NCBI GenBank assembly: GCA_024681875.1
Contig: JAILAA010000140.1
Span: 1-5,336, forward strand
DNA length: 5,336 nt
Source of the DNA: Prevotella sp.
GTDB lineage: Bacteria > Bacteroidota > Bacteroidia > Bacteroidales > Bacteroidaceae
Reading direction: 5' to 3'
Part shown: positions 1-5,316 of the stretch, in pieces
Position numbering within the stretch: position 1 is the stretch's first letter
Layout: every line of letters starts with the position of its first letter
Position numbers and translations under genes: made by a program
Notes under the pieces: generated by a model
Databases searched by the model: none
Seen by the model: only the letters and a program-made list of their open reading frames with translations
Told to the model about the DNA's origin: nothing

Positions 1-25
1 CGAAAAAATGTGTACTTTTGCCCAT
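1..25 (-). CDS. Transposase N-terminus, probable IS4 type (partial, runs off left edge)
   Basis: On the minus strand an ATG at 25-23 opens MGKSTHFF and continues past the window edge. This opening resembles the N-terminus of Bacteroidetes IS4-family transposases that carry an N-terminal DUF4372 domain before the DDE nuclease; that match is from memory of the family and rests on only eight residues. Support comes from upstream: a TACCTTTG element 28 bases before the ATG and a terminator-like hairpin beyond it, a layout typical of an insertion-sequence end. The catalytic residues are outside the window, so whether the transposase is intact cannot be judged. Confidence 0.6.
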
Positions 26-53
26 GGTTACGTTTGATTCTGTTTCGCGACTA

Positions 54-61
54 CAAAGGTA
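54..61 (-). promoter_or_regulatory. Promoter -7 element for the putative transposase
   Basis: The minus strand reads TACCTTTG here, an exact match to the Bacteroidetes TAnnTTTG -7 element, 28 bases upstream of the transposase ATG. No TTTG lies 19-21 bases further upstream (that stretch reads ATTC/GATT), so only half of the promoter is consensus. A weak promoter would be usual for a transposase. Confidence 0.5.
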
Positions 62-63
62 AC

Positions 64-98
64 CAAAAAGGGCTGACACTGAATCCGGTATCAGCCCT
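64..98 (-). terminator. Hairpin with T-tract at the insertion-sequence end (minus-strand intrinsic terminator)
   Basis: On the minus strand AGGGCTGATAC (98-88) pairs with GTGTCAGCCCT (79-69) around an 8-base loop, followed at once by a run of T. One pair (90 with 77) is a G-U wobble in minus-strand RNA but an A-C mismatch in plus-strand RNA. The stem is therefore continuous only in the minus-strand transcript, which favours an RNA role on that strand. It could end read-through from the U32 gene before it enters the transposase. The promoter for the transposase lies just beyond it. Confidence 0.6.
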
Positions 99-180
99 AA
101 TTATATCCTAATGTGAAAAGTTTAGCGGACAGTAATATTTAGAGATAAAAAGATGGCATTACGCTACAGACCCGAGAATC

Positions 181-260
181 GTCCGAAAAAATCCGAAGGC
201 TTCGGACAAAAATCCGACCCGGTCGGACAAAAATCCGAAGCCTGCGGATTTCTTTCGGAC
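181..260. repeat. Tandem palindromic array: three 21-bp-spaced hairpins inside an outer inverted repeat
   Basis: The plus-strand unit is AAAAA, then a 15-bp palindrome of form TCCGA...TCGGA, then C. Palindromes lie at 192-206 (TCCGAAGGCTTCGGA, perfect), 213-227 (TCCGACCCGGTCGGA, perfect) and 234-248 (one mismatched pair). The third is rescued by flanking bases into a 7-bp stem AAATCCG/CGGATTT (231-251). The cores of units 1 and 2 differ but stay palindromic, so changes on the two arms match. GTCCGAAA (181-188) and TTTCGGAC (253-260) form an outer inverted repeat, so the whole block can be drawn as a four-way junction. TCGGA of one unit can also pair with TCCGA of the next, giving an alternative fold. 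I do not recognise it as a named repeat family. Confidence 0.8.
186..248 (-). terminator. Possible tandem intrinsic terminators for the U32 gene
   Basis: Read on the minus strand, each of the three short hairpins is followed directly by five or six T residues, the form of a rho-independent terminator, and the block starts about 30 bases after the U32 stop codon. The stems are short (about 6 bp with 3-base loops for the two best), so each alone may be weak; three in series could add up. The same block may instead be a repetitive extragenic element that only resembles a terminator. Confidence 0.45.
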
Positions 261-279
261 AAAGTGGTAATTACTTACA

Positions 280-1527
280 TTATGCCCTGGTTTCAAGCTT
301 GAACAGCTTGTCGCTGGGGCGCACTTTGTCGTTGACGGGGATGGCGCAGAGCTGGCCCTGTGGGGCCTCGCTGACAGGCTGGCCATTTTGGTTGTGAATC
401 TCAGTAGCGGTGAGGTACATGACGCCCGTAGTTGGACCGGTAACGAGCAACTTGTCGCCTACTTTGAACGTGGTAGCTTCCACGGCGAACTCTCCTACAC
501 CGATACGACTATAGTATTTCGTAGCACGTCCCACATATACCTTCTGCTCCGTAGCGTTGTTGCCGTAGCTTTTGTTCCATTCGCCCAAGCGCTGTCCCTG
601 ATAGTATCCGTCCCAGAAACCGCGGTTGAACACGGTGGCGAGACGGCGGTCCCATTCGTCTTTCTTCTCTTCGGTAAACGTACCTTCCAGCACCGCCTTG
701 ATGGCCTCCTTGTAACAGCTCACCGTCTGGTAGACGTACTCAGGTCCTCTGGCGCGCCCTTCAATTTTGAACACGCGGACGCCGGCATCCATCATGCGGT
801 CGATGAAGCGGATGGTCTTCAGGTCTTTGGGGCTCATCACGTATTTGTTGTCTATCTCCAGTTGGTGGCCTGTCTCATTGTCGGTCACGGTGTAGGAACG
901 GCGGCATACCTGTATGCACTGACCGCGGTTGGCGCTTCGGTTGGCGGCGTCGAGGCTCATGTAGCACTTGCCGCTGACGGCCATACACAAGGCACCGTGG
1001 CAGAACATTTCTATACGGATGAGCTCGCCCGACGGGCCGCAAATGTGTTCGCGCTCAATGGCTTCGTGTATGCGTTTCACCTGCTCCAGCGTCAGTTCTC
1101 TGGCCAATACCACAACGTCGGCAAACTGCGCATAGAAGCGTAGTGCAGCGGTGTTAGAGATGTTTAGCTGGGTGGATAGGTGAATGGGGAGTGGTGAGAG
1201 GTGAGAGGTGAGAACGGCCATGTCGCTGGCAATGATGGCGCTGATGCCTGCCTGGCGGGCGGCGTCGAGGGTCTGGCGCATCTCGTCCATATCCTCATCA
1301 TAGATGATAGTGTTCAGCGTCAGGTAGCTCTTTACCCCATGACTCCGGCAAGTGTCGGCTATCTCCTTCAAATCGTCAAGGGTGAAGGCCGAGGCCGAGC
1401 CAGCTCGCATATTCAGGCGTCCTACACCGAAGTACACAGAGCCGGCGCCCGCCTGTATGGCTGCCGCCAAACTTTCGCGGCTGCCTACGGGGGCCATCAC
1501 TTCATAATCGCTTATCTTCGTATCCAT
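280..1527 (-). CDS. U32-family protein (TrhP/RlhA-like, RNA hydroxylation branch)
   Basis: The 415-residue protein belongs to family U32, annotated as collagenase-like peptidases. The best-studied members, YegQ/TrhP and RlhA of E. coli, are instead needed for prephenate-dependent hydroxylation of tRNA uridine 34 and of 23S rRNA. The N-terminus (about 9-45, VMAPVGSRESLAAAIQAGA) is the typical start of the TIM-barrel domain. HLSTQLNISN (about 116-125) and FCHGALC (175-181) follow. Cysteines 181, 188, 204 and 208 fit the conserved pattern C-x6-C-x15-C-x3-C in an SGKC...NRGQC..CRRSY context, probably a metal or iron-sulfur site; C176 is extra. KIEGRARGPEYV (about 254-265) is also family-typical. 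The length is close to Bacillus TrhP2 (YrrO) and shorter than RlhA. The soluble sequence shows no signal peptide. Residues 105-114 are encoded by a heptamer repeat. The gene is a single unit facing left from a consensus promoter. Family assignment is firm; which RNA it serves is not determinable here. Confidence 0.93.
   Translation of the reverse strand: MDTKISDYEVMAPVGSRESLAAAIQAGAGSVYFGVGRLNMRAGSASAFTLDDLKEIADTCRSHGVKSYLTLNTIIYDEDMDEMRQTLDAARQAGISAIIASDMAVLTSHLSPLPIHLSTQLNISNTAALRFYAQFADVVVLARELTLEQVKRIHEAIEREHICGPSGELIRIEMFCHGALCMAVSGKCYMSLDAANRSANRGQCIQVCRRSYTVTDNETGHQLEIDNKYVMSPKDLKTIRFIDRMMDAGVRVFKIEGRARGPEYVYQTVSCYKEAIKAVLEGTFTEEKKDEWDRRLATVFNRGFWDGYYQGQRLGEWNKSYGNNATEQKVYVGRATKYYSRIGVGEFAVEATTFKVGDKLLVTGPTTGVMYLTATEIHNQNGQPVSEAPQGQLCAIPVNDKVRPSDKLFKLETRA
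1186..1213 (-). repeat. 7-bp tandem repeat (TCTCACC) inside the U32 gene
   Basis: On the coding strand three perfect TCTCACC copies (1213-1193) are followed by a decayed copy, ACTCCCC (1192-1186), 28 bp in total. They encode residues about 105-114 (VLTSHLSPLP), just before the conserved IHLSTQ segment. In relatives this spot usually carries a charged helix of similar length, so here the repeat seems to replace rather than lengthen it; that comparison is from memory. The same heptamer occurs in the transketolase gene at 4834-4864. Confidence 0.85.
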
Positions 1528-1560
1528 AAGAGTGCTTCATCTTGTGATTCTTGCTGCCCG

Positions 1561-1591
1561 CAAAGGTACGAATAAACGGGCTAAGTGCAAA
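1561..1591 (-). promoter_or_regulatory. Bacteroidetes promoter of the U32 gene
   Basis: On the minus strand TTTG (1591-1588) and TACCTTTG (1568-1561) are separated by exactly 19 bp, a full match to the TTTG-N19-21-TAnnTTTG pattern. The start codon at 1527 lies 33 bases further on, so a 5' leader of roughly 27 bases is expected. No clear ribosome binding site is present, as is usual in this phylum. Confidence 0.8.
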
Positions 1592-1608
1592 GAAAAACAG
1601 GGAATTAT

Positions 1609-1639
1609 TTTGCTGATTCAGAAAAATGGCGTAACTTTG
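1609..1639 (+). promoter_or_regulatory. Bacteroidetes promoter of the pectate lyase operon
   Basis: TTTG (1609-1612) and TAACTTTG (1632-1639) are separated by 19 bp, again a full consensus match. The start codon at 1671 follows 31 bases after the -7 element, giving a short leader of about 25 bases. The promoter is back to back with that of the U32 gene, their -33 elements being 17 bp apart, so a regulator binding between them could affect both. Confidence 0.8.
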
Positions 1640-1670
1640 CACTTTAGGAACAAACTATCATCTGCTAAAC

Positions 1671-3443
1671 ATGAAAAGACTTTCTTTATTCGCATGTTCG
1701 CTCCTCTTCGGAGCTATTGCATCGTTTGCACAGTACCCGCAGTTGACCGACGAGGCTAAGCATCTTATTGACTCACTGCAAACACAGTGGACGGCGCACA
1801 GCGATTCCGCCTGGGAGGTGGCGTTCCCCATTGTTGTTGAGGAGGCCAAGGCCGGTCGCCCCTATGTGCCCTGGGCCTCACGCCCCTATGACCTGCGTCA
1901 GGCTAAGATTCCCGCTTTCCCCGGCGCTGAGGGCGGCGGAATGTTCACCTTTGGCGGTCGTGGCGGCAAGGTGCTCACTGTCACCAACCTCAACGACTCC
2001 GGCCCTGGCTCGTTCCGTTGGGCCTGCGAACAGGGCGGCGCCCGCATCGTCGTATTCAATGTTAGCGGCATCATCCGTCTGAAATCACCTATCTTCGTCC
2101 GCGCACCTTATATCACGATAGCAGGACAGACAGCACCGGGCGATGGCGTCATCATCGCAGGTGAATCGTTCCAAGTAGACACCCACGATGTCATTGTGCG
2201 CCACATGCGCTTCCGTCGTGGCGAAACACTCGTATGGCATCGTGAAGACAGCTTCGGCGGCAATCCCGTGGGCAACATTATGATTGACCATTGCTCGTGC
2301 GAGTGGGGCTTGGACGAAAACATCTCGTTCTACCGCCACATGTTCGACCTGCACGACGGCAAGGACAAACGCAAGGAACCTACGGTGAACGTCACCATCC
2401 AGAACACCATCTCGGCCAAGGCCCTTGACACGTGGAACCACTCTTTTGGCTCCACCATCGGAGGCGAGAACACCACTTTTATGCGTAATCTGTGGGCCGA
2501 CAACACGGGCCGAAACCCATCGATAGGGTGGGGCGGCGTCTTCAACTTCGTTAACAACGTGGTTTACAACTGGGTGCACCGCACGGCTGACGGTGGCGAG
2601 TATACCACCATGTCGAATTTCATCAACAACTACTACAAGCCAGGACCGCTCACACCGAAGGAGAGCGCCGTGGGACACCGCATCCTCAAGAGCGAGAGCC
2701 GCTCGCAGGGCCTCTTCCCCTTCAAGCAGTTCGGCCGCGTCTATGCTGTAGGCAACGTGATGGAAGGCTTCCCCGAGATTACAAAGGACAACTGGAACGG
2801 CGGTATACAGACAGCCGACAAGGACGGCGAGATGGATGCCACCGAATTGGCACTGATGCGCAGCGATGAGCCCTTTGAGATGCCTTATGTCAAGATAATA
2901 GGTGCCGAGCAGACCTTCGACTGGGTGCTTAGCAACGCCGGCGCCACAGTACCCTGCCGCGACATCGTCGACCAGCGTATTTGTGAAGAGGTGCGCACCG
3001 GCATCGCCTACTATGTGCCTAATTACGAAAAGGAGCTGGCAAAGATTGAAAAGAAGACGGGCGTGAAGCAGAATCCCTACGGTGATATGTGGGGCCTCCA
3101 CCAGAAGAGTCAGAATGATGAAGGAACGTTTAAGTACCGCCGCCTGCCCAACGACAGCTACAAGCAGGGTGTCATCACCGATCCGCGACAGATGGGTGGC
3201 TATCCTGAATATCGCGAATGGCAGCCGTACAAGGACAGTGACAACGACGGCATGCCCGATGAGTGGGAGAAGGCCAACGGCCTCAATCCCAACGACGCTG
3301 CTGATGCCAACGGCGACCTCAACGGTGACGGCTACACCAACATTGAGAAATACATCAATGCCATTCCCACGCAGGGCAAGGTGGACTGGCGCAACCTGAA
3401 CAACAACTACGACACCCTGCAGGAAAAAGGCAAGCTGATGTAG
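1671..3443 (+). CDS. Secreted pectate lyase, polysaccharide lyase family 1, with C-terminal calcium-binding repeats
   Basis: The 590-residue product should cleave de-esterified pectin (polygalacturonate) by calcium-dependent beta-elimination outside the cytoplasm. Residues 1-20 form a type I signal peptide ending ASFA before Q21; no lipobox cysteine is placed for a lipoprotein. The beta-helix domain starts near 80 with IPAFPGAEGGGMFTFGGRGG and the family-typical VTNLNDSGPGSFRWA. IDHCSCEWGLDEN (205-217) carries the likely calcium-binding D206 and D215/E216. R281 in NTGRNPSIG matches the position of the catalytic arginine of PL1 enzymes. NNVVYNW (295-301) continues the helix. The C-terminus has two Asp-rich loops, DSDNDGMPDE (522-531) and NGDLNGDGYTN (547-557), of the EF-hand/thrombospondin type 3/dockerin-like kind. 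No type IX sorting domain follows, and no SusC/SusD pair is in view. It is first in a likely four-gene operon. Family call is secure; preferred substrate is inferred. Confidence 0.95.
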   Translation: MKRLSLFACSLLFGAIASFAQYPQLTDEAKHLIDSLQTQWTAHSDSAWEVAFPIVVEEAKAGRPYVPWASRPYDLRQAKIPAFPGAEGGGMFTFGGRGGKVLTVTNLNDSGPGSFRWACEQGGARIVVFNVSGIIRLKSPIFVRAPYITIAGQTAPGDGVIIAGESFQVDTHDVIVRHMRFRRGETLVWHREDSFGGNPVGNIMIDHCSCEWGLDENISFYRHMFDLHDGKDKRKEPTVNVTIQNTISAKALDTWNHSFGSTIGGENTTFMRNLWADNTGRNPSIGWGGVFNFVNNVVYNWVHRTADGGEYTTMSNFINNYYKPGPLTPKESAVGHRILKSESRSQGLFPFKQFGRVYAVGNVMEGFPEITKDNWNGGIQTADKDGEMDATELALMRSDEPFEMPYVKIIGAEQTFDWVLSNAGATVPCRDIVDQRICEEVRTGIAYYVPNYEKELAKIEKKTGVKQNPYGDMWGLHQKSQNDEGTFKYRRLPNDSYKQGVITDPRQMGGYPEYREWQPYKDSDNDGMPDEWEKANGLNPNDAADANGDLNGDGYTNIEKYINAIPTQGKVDWRNLNNNYDTLQEKGKLM

Positions 3444-3459
3444 CAGGAAATGGCGGGCG

Positions 3460-4410
3460 ATGATAGATTGGAAAACACTGAAGGAGAAGTACGCTGAATT
3501 CAGGCAGTGGCAGAAGATACCTCACACGGTGGCTCCCATGCCCGATGTGGAACACGACTGCTGCACCTGCGGCACCCACTTCACGGGCAACTACTGTCCC
3601 CGTTGCGGACAGTCGGCACGCATAGGCCGCTTCTCGTTCAAGTCGGCCTTGTTGCTCTACGTCGATGTCTGGGGACTGGGTAACCGCGGCATGTTCCGCA
3701 ACATTCGCGACCTCATCCTGCGACCAGGATACATGATCCGCGATTACCTCAGCGGTATGCAGATGGCCTACTTCCCCCCATTCAAGATGTTCTTCCTCCT
3801 GGCCACCCTCTCCTTCCTCATCAGCTCTGGCCTGAACATCAAGTTTGAGAACAAGCTGGCAACAGACACATCAAGCGACACCTCAGATATCCGCATAGAG
3901 AGCACTGACAGCATAGCCAATGTAGACAGCCATAGTACAGCCATCGCTAAAGATACAGAAGGGAAATTATCGTCGGAAGAGGAAATGAAAGCCGAAAAAC
4001 TCAAAAAAAGTGGAGAGAGAATTAAGGCGCTTGGCCGGTACCTCACCGAATTCCAAAGAAAGTTTCCCAACATTTTCGCCCTTTTCTGGCTGATGGTCTT
4101 TTCGGCTTTCTTATATATCTTCTTCAGAAAGTGTCCGGCCTATCCGGGTATGCGCTTCTCAGAGCTGGTGGTGGCATTGGTCTACACGTCAAACATGTAT
4201 TCCATCTACTCCAATGTCTCCGACTTTTTGTGCATCAGCAGTTCCGGCTTGAGCGCCATGCTATTCTTGCTCAACCTCGTACCCTTGCACCAACTGTCGG
4301 GCTACAGCTGGAAAAGGCTGATTTTCATCACCATCATAGCCCTTGTGATGCTCGCCGCCGCGATGGCTGCTATTATCATACTGGGCGTGCTGGTGGCTTA
4401 CCTAATATGA
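3460..4410 (+). CDS. DUF3667 zinc-ribbon membrane protein
   Basis: This 316-residue protein matches the DUF3667 pattern: an N-terminal zinc ribbon followed by membrane segments. The ribbon is C34-x2-C37 and C46-x2-C49 in CGTHFTGNYCPRCGQ; C35 is an extra cysteine. The conserved stretch VWGLGNRGMFRNIRDL with RPGYMIRDYLSG (about 70-99) precedes the first membrane segment (about 108-123). Residues 127-203 form a hydrophilic loop rich in S, T, D, E and K. Further hydrophobic segments lie near 204-222, 233-250, 262-277 and 286-315; the last is long enough for a hairpin. No function is established for the family, and I assign none. ATG 3460 is chosen because the ATG at 3450 is in another frame; AGGA at 3445 is a weak binding site. 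It starts 16 bases after the pectate lyase stop, so co-transcription is likely. Confidence 0.9.
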   Translation: MIDWKTLKEKYAEFRQWQKIPHTVAPMPDVEHDCCTCGTHFTGNYCPRCGQSARIGRFSFKSALLLYVDVWGLGNRGMFRNIRDLILRPGYMIRDYLSGMQMAYFPPFKMFFLLATLSFLISSGLNIKFENKLATDTSSDTSDIRIESTDSIANVDSHSTAIAKDTEGKLSSEEEMKAEKLKKSGERIKALGRYLTEFQRKFPNIFALFWLMVFSAFLYIFFRKCPAYPGMRFSELVVALVYTSNMYSIYSNVSDFLCISSSGLSAMLFLLNLVPLHQLSGYSWKRLIFITIIALVMLAAAMAAIIILGVLVAYLI

Positions 4411-4431
4411 AATAACTCTTTGTTCTGACTT

Positions 4432-5286
4432 ATGACAACAAAAGAACTGCAACTGCTGGCCGAACAGCGCCGCAAACGCCTGGTGGAGGTGGTCTACCGC
4501 GCCAAGGCGGGGCATATTGGCGGCGACCTGTCGTGCCTCAATGTGATGACGGCACTCTATTTCCATGTGATGCAAGGCCTCGACCCGGCCAACCCCAAGG
4601 CACCGGACAGAGACCGCTTCGTGCTCTCGAAGGGCCACTGTGTAGAGGCGCTCTATGTCACCTTGGAGGTGAAGGGATTTCTCAAGCCGGAAGTGCTCGA
4701 CACGCTGGGACAGTTTGGTAGCATCCTCAGCGGCCACCCCACCATCGAGGTGCCCGGCATCGAGGTGAACAGCGGAGCCTTGGGACATGGCCTCAGCATT
4801 GGTGTGGGCATGGCGCTGGCCGCAAAGATGAATTCTCACCTCTCACCTCTCACCTCTCACCTCTATCATACCTATGTCCTCATGGGCGACGGCGAGCAGG
4901 GCGAGGGCAGCATCTACGAAGCAGCCATGGCCGCCCATAAATATCAGCTCGATAACCTCGTGGCCATCATCGACCGCAACCACCTGCAAATCAGTGGCAA
5001 CACTGAGGACGTCATGCCCCTCGACAGCATCCGCGAGCGCTGGACGGCCTTCGGCTGGGATGTCACGACGATGAACGGCGACACGATGGACGACATCGTC
5101 CATACCTTCGACACCATCGACTACACCAACGGCAAGCCACACCTGCTTATCTCGGAAACTACCAAGGGCTTTGGCGTCTCGTTCATGGAAGGCGTAGCCA
5201 AGTGGCACCACGGCGTGCTGAACGAAGAGCAGTGCAAGGCCGCCGTGGCAGAGATTGAAGCCCGCATAAAACGATTATCCCAATGA
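4432..5286 (+). CDS. Transketolase, N-terminal subunit (split transketolase)
   Basis: The 284-residue protein is the thiamine-diphosphate-binding half of transketolase, which moves two-carbon ketol units between sugar phosphates in the cytoplasm. Visible motifs in order: KAGHIGGDLS (25-34), DRFVLSKGHC (62-70), SGHP (100-103), NSGALGHGLSIGVGMALAAK (113-132), GDGEQGEGSIYEAAMAA (152-168), DRNHLQISG (181-189) and the C-terminal TTKGFGVSFMEG (243-254). D153 and N183 fit the magnesium/diphosphate-binding GDG...N motif. At under half the length of a single-chain transketolase it must pair with a C-terminal subunit, probably starting at 5317. Residues 135-144 come from a heptamer repeat and seem to lengthen a loop by seven residues. 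The gap to the upstream gene is 21 bases with no good promoter. Split subunits of this type also include specialised enzymes such as apulose-4-phosphate transketolase, so the substrate is not certain. Confidence 0.92.
   Translation: MTTKELQLLAEQRRKRLVEVVYRAKAGHIGGDLSCLNVMTALYFHVMQGLDPANPKAPDRDRFVLSKGHCVEALYVTLEVKGFLKPEVLDTLGQFGSILSGHPTIEVPGIEVNSGALGHGLSIGVGMALAAKMNSHLSPLTSHLYHTYVLMGDGEQGEGSIYEAAMAAHKYQLDNLVAIIDRNHLQISGNTEDVMPLDSIRERWTAFGWDVTTMNGDTMDDIVHTFDTIDYTNGKPHLLISETTKGFGVSFMEGVAKWHHGVLNEEQCKAAVAEIEARIKRLSQ
4834..4864 (+). repeat. 7-bp tandem repeat (TCTCACC x4) inside the transketolase gene
   Basis: Four perfect TCTCACC copies (4834-4861) plus a partial TCT encode SHLSPLTSHL (135-144). 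Relatives usually have a short turn of about three residues (of the GKD type) between the preceding helix and the YxxYVLMGDGE strand; here ten residues fill it. The gain of seven residues equals 21 bp, or three heptamers, which keeps the frame. The comparison is from memory of the family. Losing one copy would shift the frame and reach a stop at 5072-5074; gaining one would reach a stop at 4938-4940. Confidence 0.9.
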
Positions 5287-5287
5287 G

Positions 5288-5314
5288 TCCCATTGGCTCT
5301 ATTAGCCCTATAAA
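5288..5314 (+). repeat. Degenerate 9-bp tandem repeat between the transketolase genes
   Basis: Three consecutive 9-mers, TCCCATTGG, CTCTATTAG and CCCTATAAA, fit a loose YCYYATTRG pattern and fill most of the gap between the two transketolase subunit genes. Similarity is partial and three copies are few, so chance is a real alternative. Confidence 0.3.
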
Positions 5315-5316
5315 AT

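Larger units (their letters stand above)
1..99 (-). mobile_element. Insertion sequence end (partial, IS4-like, outer boundary uncertain)
   Basis: The segment carries the transposase start, its probable promoter and an outward hairpin. The hairpin would block transcription entering from the U32 gene, a common protective feature of insertion sequences. The right boundary is placed at the outer base of the hairpin and is a guess: the other terminal inverted repeat and any target-site duplication lie outside the window. The element reads leftward, away from the rest of the window. Confidence 0.45.

Noticed and set aside
13..20. Plus-strand TACTTTTG resembling a -7 promoter element
   Set aside because: It lies within the transposase start codons on the other strand, no -33 element can be checked, and no rightward gene follows in the next few hundred bases.
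181..260. CRISPR array
   Set aside because: The repeats are contiguous 21-bp palindromic units without spacers, and no cas gene is nearby.
159..386. Minus-strand 75-codon frame through the palindromic array
   Set aside because: It overlaps the end of the U32 gene on the same strand in another frame; its repeated FGFLS-type peptide is just the 21-bp array translated.
388..1143. Long plus-strand open frame (251 codons) opposite the U32 gene
   Set aside because: It is fully antisense to a gene with clear family motifs, its translation shows no recognisable domain, and the GC-rich third positions of the real gene readily leave such frames open.
2085..3101. Long minus-strand open frame (338 codons) opposite the pectate lyase
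   Set aside because: It is antisense to the conserved PL1 domain, has no promoter or family-like motif, and reads as a composition shadow rich in V, A, H and L.
4413..4422. Possible promoter before the transketolase gene (TAACTCTTTG)
   Set aside because: The spacing between TA and TTTG is four bases rather than two and no TTTG lies at the right distance upstream, so read-through from the operon promoter is more likely.
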